Source: Chitinophagaceae bacterium | GTDB taxonomy: Bacteria > Bacteroidota > Bacteroidia > Chitinophagales > Chitinophagaceae | Assembly (NCBI GenBank): GCA_009996555.1 | Contig: JAACZX010000022.1 | Span: 1 to 12,662, forward strand | Direction: 5' to 3' | DNA length: 12,662 nt | In this document: in pieces, positions 12,368 to 12,662 of the stretch | Layout: each line of letters starts with the position of its first letter | Numbering within the stretch: the stretch's first letter is position 1 | Program-made: the position numbers and the translations under genes | The notes under the pieces: model-generated | The model's database searches: none | The model's input: only the letters and a program-made list of their open reading frames with translations | Told to the model about the DNA's origin: nothing

Positions 12368-12662
12368 GATGATTCGCTACGCTTATCATTTTGGGTTCAC
12401 GCAGAGGACGCAAAGGAGCGGAGACGCAAAGACAGCTGCCGCTGTTGGTGACTGCCCACCTAACTGCTAATCATTCATTCATTTGTTTTTGGGGTAGATG
12501 ATTCGCTACGCTTATCATTTTTGGTTTCTCGCAGAGGACGCAAAGAAGCGGAGGCGCAAAGACAGCTGCCGCTGACTGCCTACCTAACTGCTAATCGTTC
12601 ATTCATTTGTTTTTGGGATAGATGATTCGCTACGCTTATCATTTTTGGTTTCTCGCAGAGGA
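12368..12662 (+). repeat. tandem repeat of 124-129 bp, third copy cut by window end
   Basis: Copies start at 12368, 12497 and 12621, each with GATGATTCGCTACGCTTATC. Units of 129 and 124 bp follow, then 42 bp of a third that is identical to the second as far as visible. Within a unit are an imperfect ATGAT...ATCAT palindrome, a CGCAGAGGACGCAAAG block followed by a second CGCAAAG, the short hairpin CAGC-TGCC-GCTG, and a T-rich end. There is no open frame with protein character. The array probably continues past the window. Confidence 0.85.

Noticed and set aside
12368..12662. CRISPR or an attachment site
   Set aside because: The whole 124-129 bp unit is repeated without distinct spacers, and no integrase or tRNA lies nearby.

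Overview
The window looks like a chromosomal segment of a Bacteroidota bacterium, most likely of the Chitinophagaceae type (inference). Supporting signs are Bacteroidota-style -7 promoter boxes (TAnnTTTG) close to several starts, A-rich leaders without clear Shine-Dalgarno sequences, and protein types frequent in that phylum: an S41 protease, an LpxR-type deacylase, a NagA reading FIDLQLYGG, and a short MTAN-like nucleosidase. No rRNA, tRNA, CRISPR array, integrase or complete insertion sequence is visible.

Left part (1-5223, all plus strand): the 3' end of an S41 protease gene, a small lipoprotein gene, then an OmpR-class response regulator and its histidine kinase. Next comes a 194-bp gap carrying four 11-bp direct repeats in two tandem pairs, the pattern expected for an OmpR-family regulator binding site. 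Behind it lies a probable three-gene operon: a UspA-like stress protein, a membrane-anchored small protein, and a DUF1275/YoaK membrane protein. A strong intrinsic terminator at 5263-5294 closes it and overlaps the stop codon of the convergent nagA.

Middle part (5293-8750, all minus strand): recX, an LpxR-family outer-membrane lipid A deacylase gene, a YafV-type omega-amidase gene and nagA, with gaps of 53, 9 and 9 bp. They are possibly co-transcribed, at least in the last three. The omega-amidase gene carries two GC-rich palindromic segments (36 bp and 27 bp, both multiples of three) that look like in-frame insertions of short repeats.

Repeat zone (8751-9116): between recX and a divergent nucleosidase gene lie head-to-tail copies of a 111-118 bp unit. 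Each carries a fragment of the nucleosidase's own 5' coding sequence fused to a CACAAAGACACAACG-type repeat. An inverted repeat in this fragment differs between copies by a compensating base-pair change. This is the most unusual structure in the window.

Right part (9117-12662): the nucleosidase (plus); a 13-bp-arm inverted repeat directly after its stop; a small Cys-rich unknown protein (minus) and an ABM-like small protein (minus), each with a minus-strand terminator downstream; and a full-length two-domain ChrA chromate-type transporter (plus). The window ends in a 124-129 bp tandem repeat, with a third copy cut by the window edge.
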